From Gracilaria vermiculophylla (Eukaryota; Rhodophyta; Florideophyceae; Gracilariales; Gracilariaceae): a stretch of 40,969 bases of DNA. Position numbers and translations under genes: made by a program. The DNA lies in the NCBI GenBank assembly GCA_019155205.2, contig JAHNZQ020003150.1, positions 1,183,677 through 1,224,645 on the forward strand. Direction: 5' to 3'. The notes beneath the pieces are model-generated. The model did no database searches. It saw only the letters and a list, made by a program, of their open reading frames with translations, and was not told the origin of the DNA. Shown piece by piece: positions 1 through 10,430 of the stretch (position 1 is the stretch's first letter; every line of letters begins with the position of its first letter).

Positions 1-1749
1 GAAAGTTCGAGAGCAATACCATAAACTTTTGAGTGTTCGTTATGATTCAAAAACCATTCACTTGTTTCCATATTGTGTGTATTGTGAAAAGCACGGAACC
101 AAAAACTCGACTTGGCGTTTTTCTGCAATTGTGTTTCACTATGCATTCTGAAATTCGAAGGAAATGAAAAGTATTAAAAGTACTTTTATTTTTGTGGAGT
201 TACCTTTCATTCGATTAAAAAAAGATTGGCGTTCATTCTGAAGCGCAAGCCCTCCGAAACGAAAGCTCTCAGCAGTCGGCTGGAAGCGAAAGCTATGGGC
301 AATTGGCTTCAAGCAAAAGCTGTTTACATGTAGTGGTTACAGGAGACAACTTGAAAATACTTAAACAGTGGGATCAAATGCACTTCAGTCTTTATTTTAA
401 TTATAATGTTTCACATTCGTTGGCTCAGAAAAGAATTGTCTTGTGTATTTCAGGGTTTTGCACTTTATGGGAGCCATGTAAATCTACATCAATCCCGAGA
501 CCATACGGAACTTTTTTCTTTATTTTTATGAAAATGTTGTGATTTAGAAGAAAGAAAAAGCATCTTAACTAAGGTATAGTATAATTCCAAAAGAATCTGG
601 GAGGTTTTAGAAGATTCTATGGAAAACATAATGTGCGATTTTAATAGTATATGATAGAAATATATAAACCTCGATTATACAGTTGCAATGATTTAGAGCA
701 TTACAAAGGCAAAGGTCTTGCATTAGAGGTCAAAACAATCAACTTGTCCTTTAATTTTGGTCATTTTGATTTGGGTTTTTCTCGTTTTGTTGTCCGTTTA
801 AGTTATGCAACTTTTCTATGTATAAAAAATTTTTTGAGCTTGTGTTGTTTATGGAGGGTGCAAAGCAGACACATTAGACATCCAGATTGTTGATTAGAGA
901 TGTGCTTAAAAAAATACCAAATGTTTTAGAGCTTCAGAAAACAGGCTTTCTTAATGTCAGAATCATACTTTTGATTCAAAAACGTTTCTGACGTGTGCGT
1001 CACTGGTTCAAAACCTACAAAAATTAATCATTTGGCAACAATACATCCGGGTGGTAGACACAAAAGTAGATACGATTTCCGTCATACAGAAGCGTGTGAG
1101 TGATGAGTTCGTGCTTGCGATGAGGGGTGCAAGGTCGAAACTGCCACGTCTGAATCCAAAGTGGTCCGGAATTTGCTCTTGTTTTGATTTTTCAGTCTCT
1201 GTACTCCAAAGGCACGAACTGTGAAACAGGTATGATACGCTTCGCAGTGTTGTGGAGGCGGCACGTGCTGGAGTTGATCTCACCCGTATGCAGAACGCAT
1301 CATCCAAATCTGAGAAAGTGCGTGGCACGCTTTCAGATACCCCAGCAAGATACGTTGCTGACGGCATGCGCAGGCACGAAAGAGGTGGTCGACCCCTTCG
1401 AACCAGCGACGCATGCCATACAACTGTACACGTGGAGCCTGGTTTTAACCAGTGAGATGAAACCGCTGCAAATTCCGACACATTCGTTCATGAAAGCCTT
1501 CGGGCACAGCGACCGTTCATGGTGAGGCAAAACGTCCCCATTGCTGCCTGCGCGTCATCGCATGTAAGCTGGTCACGACGGCACCCACATCGCCGAGCGG
1601 CCGGCCAAATTCCGGACTTGCTTTGCTGCCCGCTGCTCGGGACGACGACTCGCGGCCGCTATGAAAGCGCCGTCTTCTTGTGAGGCAAGTACCTGTCGAT
1701 GGCGCCCGCCCAGCGTGAATGAGCAAGCCGATTAGCTGGCGTTGACAAG
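1..1749. other. Left-edge region with no recognised gene
   Basis: No protein family is recognisable here on either strand. The first kilobase is AT-rich. From about 1240 to 1750 the GC content rises towards the gene at 1750. Overlapping open frames of 60-160 codons occur on both strands at 1008-1530, but none resembles a known domain, and frames open on both strands are expected in GC-rich sequence. The GC-rich stretch probably includes the promoter and 5' leader of the downstream gene. I see no convincing TATA box close to its ATG. Confidence 0.5.
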
Positions 1750-2529
1750 ATGCTGTTCCAAACGTGGATCTTGGCGTGCATTGTAATACTCTTTGCTTCA
1801 AACAGACATGGTGCGAGCGTGCCGCTCACTTCTTCGGCGGTTCGACGCGCGGATCAGAATGCGTTGGTGAGGGCCACCCTTCTCGTGGACGGGCACGGCG
1901 GTCCTCCGAAGGACGGGAAGGATGGCAGAGACGGCAAAGATGGAAAGAACGGTAAGGCGGGCAAGGACGGAAAGGATGGCAAGGACGGAAAGAGAGGTGG
2001 GGTTGGTGGTGATGGAGGAGATGGAGGAGCTGGAAGCGACGGTGCCCACGGCGGAGACGGAGGAGGTGGAGGTGATGGGGCACTCGGTGGTGATGGAGGC
2101 GATGGTGGTATGGGAGGAACTTCGTATACGTCCGACGGCGGCGACGGTGGAGCTGGCGGTTTGGGTGGAGACGGAATCGTCGGTGGAGACGGCGGTGAAG
2201 GAGGAGGTGGCGGCCATTCCGCTGTAGGGGACGGAGGCGACGGTGGGGCTGGGGGTATGGGAGGTGACGGAATTATTGGGGGAAGTGGAGGCAGTGGCGG
2301 CAATGGCGGAATCGGACTTGGAGGTCCTGGCGGGAACGGCGGTGCTGGTGGGAGAGGTGGAGGCGGAGCCTCGCCTGGAAATGGTGGCAACGGCGGCAAT
2401 GGGGGTTTTGGACTCATAGGCGGAAATGGTGGTAACGGAGGCGATGGAGGCGAAAACCTCTCAGACGAAGAGGCGCTTGTTGTCGCAAGTGACGCGATCC
2501 ATCCTGGACGGGGAAGGAAGAAGCACTAG
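1750..2529 (+). CDS. Secreted collagen-like, Gly-rich repeat protein (paralogue 1)
   Basis: Encodes 259 residues from an ATG. Residues 1-24 form a hydrophobic signal peptide (core WILACIVILF), so the product is probably secreted. Residues 52-83 are a collagen-like Gly-X-Y block rich in Lys and Asp (KDGKDGRDGKDGKNGK). Residues 84-235 are an almost pure Gly-Gly-X domain with Asp, Asn, Ala and Ser at X. The C-terminus is short: LSDEEALVVASDAI, then a small basic end (GRGRKKH). The gene at 5728 is a clear paralogue, sharing the landmarks GMGGTS, GGHSAVGDGG, GGIGLGG, PGNGGNGGNGG and the LS-x-EEA-xx-VA-x-DAI tail. No introns are needed. Known Gly-rich and collagen-like secreted proteins are structural or adhesive; a wall or matrix role is inference. 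The long Pro-rich antisense frame at 1854-2417 is a shadow of the GGN codons. Confidence 0.85.
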   Translation: MLFQTWILACIVILFASNRHGASVPLTSSAVRRADQNALVRATLLVDGHGGPPKDGKDGRDGKDGKNGKAGKDGKDGKDGKRGGVGGDGGDGGAGSDGAHGGDGGGGGDGALGGDGGDGGMGGTSYTSDGGDGGAGGLGGDGIVGGDGGEGGGGGHSAVGDGGDGGAGGMGGDGIIGGSGGSGGNGGIGLGGPGGNGGAGGRGGGGASPGNGGNGGNGGFGLIGGNGGNGGDGGENLSDEEALVVASDAIHPGRGRKKH

Positions 2530-3563
2530 AGACTGCAAACTGTATATGTCGGTTGATGATTGAACATTGGTATGGAGATGGTTATTTGCTCCATTCCCTT
2601 CAACGCCATGAAAATCATTAACTCACAAGTTTCGATCAATTGTAAGAGTTTGTGCTAGATGACGGAGATGGATCCACTTCGAGCCCACTTTTACGATAAA
2701 TAACAAACCTGAATCTTGCAAACTTGCTCAATAATATGTCTTTATGTCGAAAGCCTTGTTTTCTTGGATTGTCCAGGAACCGAATGGATTTTCAAGAAAA
2801 CTGCAAGAGTTGATGGCATTATTGAAAAAGTGCACGAACCTCGCTTGGCAACAGCCTTATGGTGAACAATTAATTAGATTCATTGAGCTTTAGATGGGGT
2901 TTGGAAGAAGAAACCAGTAAGACTACTAATTTGGCAGCCAGCAACCGCAGAGGAATTATGTATTCACTCCGCAATCAAGACATGGCAATCATATGGTTGA
3001 TACTGATCGTTGTTAGTGCTGTAGAATCCTTGTAAGGCGATTTGTCTTCTGAACGGAACTGCCGAATCTACCACGTATCTATCGTAGCTTTAAACGTATA
3101 CGCCTCTAAAGGCGTTGCGTGGGTCGTGGGACTAATATGTTGTAGTTGCAATGAATGCGCGGACTCGATGCAACACTCCTGTCAATAACTTCTTTTTATA
3201 CTGTTGTGAAAACTCCCATACTGAGCGAGGTGTGATTGGCTAATAAGGGGAGGTAGAGTGGTGGTTGCGTATTCTACGGATGGCAAAGTGGGAGAGCACA
3301 ACAGGCTCGTGGAGGTCAACTCCACAACTGGCACGGTTCTTTTCTTGTTGTCCGATGATCCTATCACTCATCGGACTAGATCTACTTATAGGGCTTGCTT
3401 GCGCCCTTTAAAGTTGCTATGGTTCAGTAGCTGCATTGTTAGTGCAGTTGCATTAGACTTTACCATTCAGAGATGCAATTGCCTTAGAGTTGCAGGCGTC
3501 TCTTCAGCAATGCATTATCTCTGTTGCATTCAAAACATAAAACAGAATCGCGACTATTGGAGG

Positions 3564-3603
3564 CACACTGTAGACCTTTTAGACTACTGACGTCTACAGT
3601 GTG
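3564..3603. repeat. Perfect 12 bp inverted repeat
   Basis: The arms cacactgtagac (3564-3575) and gtctacagtgtg (3592-3603) are exact reverse complements around a 16 base spacer. As DNA or RNA this would form a 12 bp hairpin. It is not next to a recognised gene. It could be part of a small non-autonomous element or chance; I see no target-site duplication. Confidence 0.6.
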
Positions 3604-4529
3604 TCACAAGCATCTGTTATATGACACTGAAAATGTTGAAGTTGCCACAACTGTTTCTAAGAGTTCGCACTCTCCCAAAGGCGAAGTATCTATTGCTTGT
3701 CTAAACATAATATCCCTGCACGTAAACCAACTAGTTAATTAATCATTTCAAGAGTTGATAGATTTCCTGACCAGCACAGTTACTGCATGTAAGGTTCTTA
3801 TGCTCACATGCGATTGCATTCGATAAATACGATTTGCTATCCTTATGTAGCGTGAACAACTGTAACCTCGATGGGGTTCATATTCTCCTTCCAGTATGCA
3901 TCATAGCTTTGTAGAAAGAATCTACAGTCTTTTGACTGAAATCGATGGGATTTTTTCAAAAACGAACATACTCCGTTGCAACCCCTATGTCTCTTCCGCT
4001 TCCCGAAATTCAAAGACCTTCCAAAAAAACCCGAATAAGAAGGCAATGAAATTGGACATCGCTTTAGATTTATAATGGGTTGAGCATAACATAAAAAGTT
4101 GTGAAGTGAAAGTCCATAACTTTTATGGTTTTGTCTTTTTTAAATGAATGAAAGACTGGATGGTAGTGGGTAGCCTTGTAATTTATCTTCGAAAATATTG
4201 GAGCTCCATTTTGACTCGTTACAATACACTATGATCTCTATCAGCGCTACTGCTAGTCCATTGAAAGTCCTGTGTCACAGATGGATGCATTTTTGTCTCC
4301 GAGCTAGTGTCTCATTTTCTATCCGATACTTTTTGCGGTGATTTTTGGCCTTGAAGAATGACCTTCGATGCAACAAGAGTAGTGAAACAAGTAAATGGGA
4401 TGTGGAGGGTTTATTCGCTGACTGGTCGATAGTGTTTCCTCTCTCCGCATCTCTCTTTCCTTCGGACTTTTATACCGCTCATTGTGCGCACATTGTCTCC
4501 GGGACAACGCCAATTACAACTACCAGCAT

Positions 4530-4704
4530 CGGAATGTGCCCGATTAGTAGTTATCGCTTCTTCCGATTTCAACCCAAGTACAACCTACATCGGAATGTGC
4601 CCGATTACCAGTTACCGCTTCTTCCGGTTTCAACCCAAGTACAACTGCCTACATCCTAATGTGCCCGATTAGAAGTTGCAACTGTTCCGATTGCAACCCT
4701 TTGG
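4530..4704. repeat. Tandem repeat of about 61-64 bp, two full copies and one partial
   Basis: Unit 1 (4530-4590) and unit 2 (4591-4654) share cggaatgtgcccgatta and cttcttccg, followed by ttcaacccaagtacaac. A third, more diverged partial unit begins at 4655 with cctaatgtgcccgatta. The lengths (61 and 64) are not consistently multiples of three, and no reading frame spans all copies cleanly, so this is probably non-coding. Confidence 0.75.
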
Positions 4705-5583
4705 TTCATTTTTGTTGCATTCGTGAGTTGATGTACACAAAATATCAAAGATTATGATCTACACATCGAATGCAATGTGCAAGTCATAAGCTCGCAATGT
4801 TTTTATGCTGCCCATATGCTGCTTCTGACAATCTTGGCTAGTAGATCTCCCAGTATATTAAGGCAACTGTGTATTTCTGTTTTATTATCTCTTGCCGGTG
4901 CTTTGAACAAATGAGCCCGAAAAAGAACAAACAGGTTTTGGGTTATAGGTAAGCGTTGCATAAAGAACTTGGTTTAGGGCTTCAACAGATTTGTTCGGCG
5001 GAGCGCAGCCATTGTCGCTGGAGTCTTTATCGTATATCACACTTTCACACCACCCTACCCTCCCTCACCAATTTTGGCCAGTCACCGATCATATTCGAAT
5101 ATTTCAGTATTTGTAGGTGGCTCAGTAGTAGCCACCCAGGCGTAGGTGGTTGTGTGGGTGAAGTTCAAATCAGTTCCAAGGTCCTTGAAATACACACTCC
5201 ATTGTACCACGGTTGACCCACAACATAACGTAGCAGTAAACTAGTCAGTTTGTATAGAAAACATGCATACAGTAAGGCAGAGTACAAAATTCTCCACAAG
5301 GGCATCCTCATAAGTCATACATTGTTAAGGTCTCCAGGAATTATGGACCTTTCGTCAGCATCAGAACTTTTTTAAATACGTCATACGCTTTTAATTTGTG
5401 CCGCGTGACATATGGAGAAAATGGGTTCTGCAAAACCTATTTGATTCAAATTACGTTACAGTAGATTAGTAGTCATTGTGAGAGAGATATCTCTTGTTAA
5501 ATGGTGTACCCATACAACAAAGAAGAAGCTGAGCTCATAAATGAAAAGTCAAGGGTCCATAAGCAGCGTTTTGAAATGGGCGA

Positions 5584-5591
5584 TATAAAAG
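5584..5591 (+). promoter_or_regulatory. Putative TATA box of the second Gly-rich gene
   Basis: The sequence TATAAAAG lies about 137 bases upstream of the ATG at 5728 in the same orientation, in an otherwise gene-free stretch. Spacing and sequence fit a eukaryotic core promoter with a 5' leader of about 105-115 bases. Assignment rests on sequence and position only. Confidence 0.4.
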
Positions 5592-5727
5592 AGTGGGGCT
5601 ACCATTTTTTCACGGTTCAGGGATTCGATTACGATTAAACTTCAATTCCCACCTCGGCCAAGTTTGAGTCTGAGAGAAGTTTTCTGAAACTCAGTCTTGG
5701 AGAACAATCTTGCGGATTTCACACATA

Positions 5728-6831
5728 ATGCGAACTGGCATTCTCCTCGCGGCTATTTGCCTTATTTTGGCATCTCTCTGTGCCCCAGTAGGTAGTGTTC
5801 CGATCTGGCCATCAACCACAAATGACTCAACAGCACCCTCTACCCTGAGGGCCGAAAAAACTCCAATGAACGGATATCGTAGACCGCCAAAGGATGGCAG
5901 AGATGGCAGAGATGGAAGAGATGGGAAGAATGGAAAACCTGGAAAACCAGGGAGGGACGGAAAGCCCGGAAAGAGAGGCGGAAAAGGGGGTGACGGGGGT
6001 GATGGTGGAGCTGGTAGCGACGGGGCACCCGGTGGTGCCGGTGGTAATGGAGGAGCTGGTAGTGGAAATGCGCCTGGCGGAAATGGGGGTGATGGAGGGG
6101 CTGGCAGTGGGAGTGCTCCAGGAGGGGAAGGTGGAGATGGGGGAGATGGTTTCATAGGTGGTGAAGGAGGTGACGGCGGAATGGGTGGTACTTCATTTGA
6201 TTCAGATGGAGGGAATGGCGGCGAAGGTGGAGAGGGCGGTAACGGTGTGGTGGGAGGCGGTGGAGGAGATGGTGGTGCTGGGGGACACTCTGCAGTGGGC
6301 GATGGTGGTAATGGAGGAGGTGGCGGTGTTGGGGGCGACGGGATTGTTGGTGGTACTGGTGGAAGTGGAGGCGGAGGTGGTATTGGTCTTGGAGGTGTTG
6401 GGGGTTCCGGAGGTGAGGGTGCCGAAGGAGGAGCAGGAGCTGTGCCTGGAAATGGAGGGAACGGAGGAAATGGCGGGCCTGGATTGTTTGGTGGTGCCGG
6501 TGGGAATGGGGGAAACGTGGGACAGCAGCTCAGCAACGAGGAAGCTTTTCAAGTGGCTACTGATGCGATTTTACCAAGGAAAATTGTTGAGTCAGACACG
6601 CGTGGATTGGTGAAGCGAAGGATGAAAAGAACGACGAAGAAGATGACCAGAATAACAACAAAGAAAGTGAAGAAGGCGAATAAAAAGTTCGTGCGAAAGA
6701 AGAGAATGGTGACGAAACGGGTGAATAAGGCACAAAAAACCCTTTCTTCAAGAACTCAAGAATTCAAACGGCCAACAAATAGACGACCAAGTTCCAGAGC
6801 TGAGGCAGTCAATTCAAAGTCGCAAAGATAA
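5728..6831 (+). CDS. Secreted collagen-like, Gly-rich protein with basic tail (paralogue 2)
   Basis: Encodes 367 residues. I chose the ATG at 5728 because an upstream in-frame TTG at 5710 is not a normal eukaryotic start, and the ATG gives a clean signal peptide (residues 1-24, core GILLAAICLILASLCA). A linker follows, with one N-glycosylation sequon (NDS, residue 32). Residues 54-86 are collagen-like Gly-X-Y (GRDGRDGKNGKPGKPG). Residues 87-265 are Gly-Gly-X repeats, including three near-identical 15-residue units at 91-135. The tail LSNEEAFQVATDAI matches paralogue 1. Residues 292-367 are strongly basic (about one third Lys/Arg, as in KRRMKRTTKKMTR), and paralogue 1 lacks this part. The basic tail could bind an anionic partner such as a sulfated wall polysaccharide; that is inference. 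A TATA box sits at 5584. Confidence 0.87.
   Translation: MRTGILLAAICLILASLCAPVGSVPIWPSTTNDSTAPSTLRAEKTPMNGYRRPPKDGRDGRDGRDGKNGKPGKPGRDGKPGKRGGKGGDGGDGGAGSDGAPGGAGGNGGAGSGNAPGGNGGDGGAGSGSAPGGEGGDGGDGFIGGEGGDGGMGGTSFDSDGGNGGEGGEGGNGVVGGGGGDGGAGGHSAVGDGGNGGGGGVGGDGIVGGTGGSGGGGGIGLGGVGGSGGEGAEGGAGAVPGNGGNGGNGGPGLFGGAGGNGGNVGQQLSNEEAFQVATDAILPRKIVESDTRGLVKRRMKRTTKKMTRITTKKVKKANKKFVRKKRMVTKRVNKAQKTLSSRTQEFKRPTNRRPSSRAEAVNSKSQR
5998..6132 (+). repeat. 45 bp coding triplication inside the Gly-rich gene
   Basis: Three consecutive 15-residue units, GDGGAGSDGAPGGAG, GNGGAGSGNAPGGNG and GDGGAGSGSAPGGEG, occupy residues 91-135. Paralogue 1 has a single equivalent unit (GDGGAGSDGAHGGDG). The expansion is in frame and explains part of the length difference between the paralogues. 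Confidence 0.8.
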
Positions 6832-7501
6832 TCGAACTTGCGCAGTGGAACAAGATACTGTCCCATACACGCATCGCGGATGGTACTGTCATAGGCGGTT
6901 ATAGCAACTGAGCTGAACCCAAACTCAGAATGTAGAAAGTATGGTAGCCATCTATGCCACAGGTACACAGCGTCAAAGACATCGACCTCGACCAAGTCGG
7001 CTCCGCGCATGAATACTTGACGACGTCTCGCGAGTGCTCATCTGCTATAATCATTTCGGCAGCATTGTTTTTGTCTTCACTGTTGATTGAAATCTGGACA
7101 GCTGCACCCGTTTCATTGTCTGAATGCATACTGTGGTTTCATTCGGAAATTACCAGTTGACCAGGTATCCAAGAAGAGGCCAATAAAAACCCTTAAGCAC
7201 GTCATCCAGACTGGTGTGCGCAGAACCAGATTTGGTCAACTGGGAATTTCTGAATGGACCCCCTAGCTAGAGATTAGGCTCTAACAGTTTCAAGACAGTT
7301 GGACCAGTTTCAGAGCCCACAAATCATAACATTGTTGACGATACATCAAAGCAAAGCCACAATTTATCTAATACCTTCTCATTTTTTCATGTTTAACCGT
7401 AGACAATCAGCTATTGCAACAGAGAATTTCATACGAAGTGGTTCCTCGCTCTGCTCCGCCAAATGAGAAAAAAACTTGGCCAAATGATATAAGAAACTTG
7501 C
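6832..7501. other. Intergenic region with a possible minus-strand coding remnant
   Basis: Two overlapping minus-strand frames (7129-6899 and 7010-6756) look protein-like. One contains GADLVEVDVFDAVY, faintly like the metal-binding strand of glycerophosphodiester phosphodiesterases. The frames are offset by a frameshift, and the second runs into the 3' end of the gene at 5728-6831. I regard this as at most an unidentified remnant. Nothing else is visible. Confidence 0.25.
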
Positions 7502-7649
7502 CTAGAATTCAAATCCCATGAGGGAGAGCTCTACCGACATATATCGTCTCACCGCTTCTAGTGTATCCACGTGACACAGCCGCACTGGGCAATGAACCAT
7601 TAGAACCGGGCTGCCAGGGAAATAGTAGGTTGTGTGGGTTGGTGAGAAA

Positions 7650-7848
7650 TTCGATTGGTTGAAAAAATATGTTTCACTCCTCCCCATGTAATAAACGCCG
7701 CACCGAGCTCGCTTTCCAACTTCCCAGGAGTAAGCTCATTTCCAATTGTTGCTCGAGCAACAAATACTCTGTTTCTGTTTGAATCAACTTCTCCTTCTAC
7801 AGCATTGGCCGGACAGGATCCTCCGCTGAACTGCGTCCATTCAAGAGA
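7650..7848 (-). other. DM9 (DUF3421) domain remnant
   Basis: The open segment 7911-7600 encodes the characteristic order of a DM9 repeat: an initial aromatic strand (LEWTQFSGGS), then PANAVEGEVDSN, VFVARA, LTPGK and the glycine turn WGGVKHIF. DM9 domains occur in eukaryotic lectin-like proteins, some binding mannose, and next to aerolysin-type modules in natterin-like proteins. Only one DM9 unit is readable; they usually come in pairs. A frameshift then leads to a Cys-containing tail ending near 7502. The family assignment is from the residue pattern alone. Confidence 0.6.
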
Positions 7849-7873
7849 TCTTGTTTCTGTGATGAGTATAGGC

Positions 7874-8018
7874 GCAAATGGTCCAGAGCTTGTCGGTTCT
7901 GCCACTGGCACAAATGGTCCACAAAATATATGGTTCGGTTACTGGTGCAAATGGTCCGCAGACTGTTGGCTCGCTTGTGGGTGCAAATGGTCCCGAATTC
8001 TTCGTTGGTTCACTTGGA
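7874..8018. repeat. 36 bp (12-residue) tandem repeat, four copies, one with an extra base
   Basis: Units: 7874-7909 (36), 7910-7946 (37), 7947-7982 (36) and 7983-8018 (36). Each begins with caaatggtcc on the plus strand. On the minus strand they encode units like SEPTVCGPFAPV and AEPTSSGPFAPI. The single 37 base unit shifts the frame, which pinpoints one disabling lesion: the 54 bp tract and the DM9 domain are in different frames because of it. Confidence 0.85.
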
Positions 8019-8089
8019 GTGGTTTCTGCCGGTTTGATGAGTACCGGTTATAGGTTTTCGCTCGTCGGAGCAGTTGCAGTCGGTTGGAT

Positions 8090-8320
8090 GAGAACTGGCT
8101 GCAGAGATGTCGGTGGTACGATGGTAGATACGTCACCCGTGATGAGAACAGGTTGCACAGATGTCGATAGTGCCGCGGTATATGCGTCTCCCGTAATAAG
8201 AACAGGTTGCACAGACGTCAGTGGTGCGGTGGTAGATGCGTCTCCCGTAATATGAATATATTGCACAGATGTCGGTGATGCGGCAGTAGATGCGTCATCC
8301 GTAATGAGAACTGCCTGCTA
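8090..8320. repeat. 54 bp (18-residue) tandem repeat, four copies plus a partial
   Basis: Exact 54 bp units lie at 8090-8143, 8144-8197, 8198-8251 and 8252-8305, with a partial copy to 8320. Read on the minus strand they encode 18-residue units such as TSVQPVLITGDAYTAALS, rich in Thr, Ser, Pro and Ala. All four copies stay in one frame. They look like a stalk or linker between the RTX-type body and the DM9 end of the pseudogene. Confidence 0.85.
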
Positions 8321-9939
8321 AACGCTTGAATTGGAAGAATTTGTTCATTCGATAAGCACAGGCTGTTGTGGACCATTTGTCTCCCCGTTTTCTGTATCCA
8401 TTCTCGGAATTTGCACTTCTCCGTGATTTCCCATAAACTTTCTGCTTGCATGAATGTTTCTTATCTCCAACCCTTGGCTGCAACTTTGCAAAGCGGCTAG
8501 GTATTTCGCATACAGGTAATTGTTTCTAATGCTTTCGTGCAGAGAAATGGTCGATTCCCCGTCAGTAGGGGTGATTCTAACGACTTCAGATATTGAAGTG
8601 ACACTTTCCAGATGGTCTGTGATCTCATCTGGTCCAACTGAACGATCACGGAATCGAATTCCCCTCGGTATAAAGATCGCTATCAATATCGCCAAATCGG
8701 CTTTCGTCATCTCGATTAACCCGGTTCTGGCAACTTATATTGATTCAATGAAATAGATCTGAGAGGTCTTCAAAGTCACGAATAAGCCACGGTTCGATGA
8801 GCGGATACGAAAGAAAAGGTCGTTGGAGTTAATATCCGCAGCAGAAAAAGAGCCATCAACTTCCTGCTCAAAATCCAACGCTTGTTCCAACTTCCTCTTG
8901 CTCTGTGTGTCATACAGTAAAATGCGTCCTCAATTATTTCGTATTCATCATTGACCTTAAGTAGGAAGTGGGAAGGACTGAAATCAAATGTGGTCACTGT
9001 GTTGGCTCCTTTTTTCATGATAAAATCGCTGGAACTCCCATGGTATTCACTGAAAACCGCATTATGAAAATCCACGAAAGATACAGAGTCAATTGATAAA
9101 CCTTCAACCATATCATACTTATGTCCAATTTCGTATCCATCCCCTTTTCCTCTAAGCTGGACGGTAGTATTGCTTGTATATTCTTTATTGCGAACGATGT
9201 CGTGCCTCTCCTCTTCGTTGCCTTACGAACGTCCTGTGTTGACGGTGTGGTTGGAGTCCGTGACAATTATCACATTGTTGCCTACCCCACAATAAACTTC
9301 ACCTCCACTACGATCTGCGTAAATCAGCGCATCTCCTTCTCCAATCATGTGAGGGCTTGGCAATGCCGAGGTATGAACAACATATTGGAAGGAAGGTGAT
9401 CCCGTACGTATGTGCCGTTCAGGAGACCTTACGCAATCCATTACAAGATCTGGGATACATTCAGGTTCCAGTTGACAGTCTGAAAAGATTATCCCCTTCT
9501 TGAATTCCAGCCGCAGTATTTCTGCAACCCCCATTGCATCAAAAGAAAACGGAGTCGTGCTTTCCTGAGAAAATTTTGGCGAGGTTTCAGTCCAGGATGT
9601 ATACAAAGACAATCCGTCTCCCATTAGAGTGATAGCAAACCCGCTGGTCATAACGGATATTTTCAACTTAAAATCATCATGATCATAATCCTCAAGCCAC
9701 AGTTTTTGTTCACTGTTGCTATTGTAAATACTCCGATATGCAAAACGTGGATTCGATTTCCTTTTTGCCAGAAAATCACTGACATCGTGGACCAGAATAA
9801 GATCGGCTGAAGGGTCATCAGGGATGACACTCCCATTTAAAGCTTTGAACATTATCATATCCGGAATATAATTTGTGACGACCAGCTTTCCCGCAGATGA
9901 GGAAAAAAGAACACTCTGAACCAGTCTGCCTCACTACTT

Positions 9940-10430
9940 CAGTATCTCGTTCGGATTGAGTCCATGGATGACCAAAGTTTTCCTCCTCACGTTTGTGTTT
10001 CCGTTTTCCTGAATACTCTGGATTTGAATTGACTCAAGGGTGTTTGTAGAGGCAACGACTAAATCTTTAGGACCAGCTCGTACCCTTGTTTGAGTCATTG
10101 TTCCCCCCTGGTCAGTACCGAGCCGAGTATAATCAAATATATTTTTTACATATCCAGCTCTATAATGTACGTTGCGACGCCGGGAAAGTGTAAAGTTGTC
10201 TCCATCTTGAACATCAATATCATCCCCTGTGATAGATTTGGTGTCAATCGTGTTGCTGCATGAATTGCACTGAACTTGTAACGGTGTTAACTTCTCACCA
10301 AGAAACGTGAAAACCTCTGCTCCAAAAAGATCTGCATCCTCATCTCTCCCATTAAACTGGACGGCGTCGAACCGGGCAGCAAAATTAACCGTAACATAAT
10401 CTAGATATCGAATTCTAAGTCAATGCAAGT
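9940..10430 (-). other. Long open segment without ATG within the RTX pseudogene
   Basis: About 160 uninterrupted codons on the minus strand lack an ATG near their start. Coding character is convincing (for example SITGDDIDVQDGDNFTLSRR). The frame ends at adjacent TAG and TGA codons near 9940, and the same frame resumes at once into the 9858-9223 open segment. This supports a single ancestral reading frame across 10.4-9.2 kb. Confidence 0.55.

Larger units (their letters stand above)
2530..5583. other. Intergenic region between the two Gly-rich genes
   Basis: About 3 kb without a recognisable gene. AATAAC-like, A-rich sequence near 2698-2705 could be the polyadenylation region of the upstream gene. 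An open frame of about 110 codons at 3258-3590 starts only with GTG and has no family match. The region contains the inverted repeat at 3564-3603 and the tandem repeat at 4530-4704, described separately. The rest shows no transposon protein remnant that I can read. Confidence 0.5.

Noticed and set aside
1008..1530. Overlapping ORFs on both strands
   Set aside because: Open on both strands in GC-rich sequence, no domain, no signal peptide and no conserved-looking motif.
1854..2417. Long Pro-rich antisense ORF opposite the first Gly-rich gene
   Set aside because: GGN glycine codons read as CCN proline codons on the other strand; it has no signal or domain of its own. The same applies to 5691-6536 and 17874-18281.
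3136..3604. Possible solo LTR starting TGTTG and ending TGTCA
   Set aside because: No second copy in the window and no target-site duplication; only the termini suggested it.
5710..5727. Upstream TTG start for the second Gly-rich gene
   Set aside because: TTG is not a usual eukaryotic start, and the ATG at 5728 gives a better signal peptide.
6756..7129. Glycerophosphodiester phosphodiesterase-like remnant
   Set aside because: Only one short motif-like stretch, frameshifted, partly antisense to a real gene; too weak to call.
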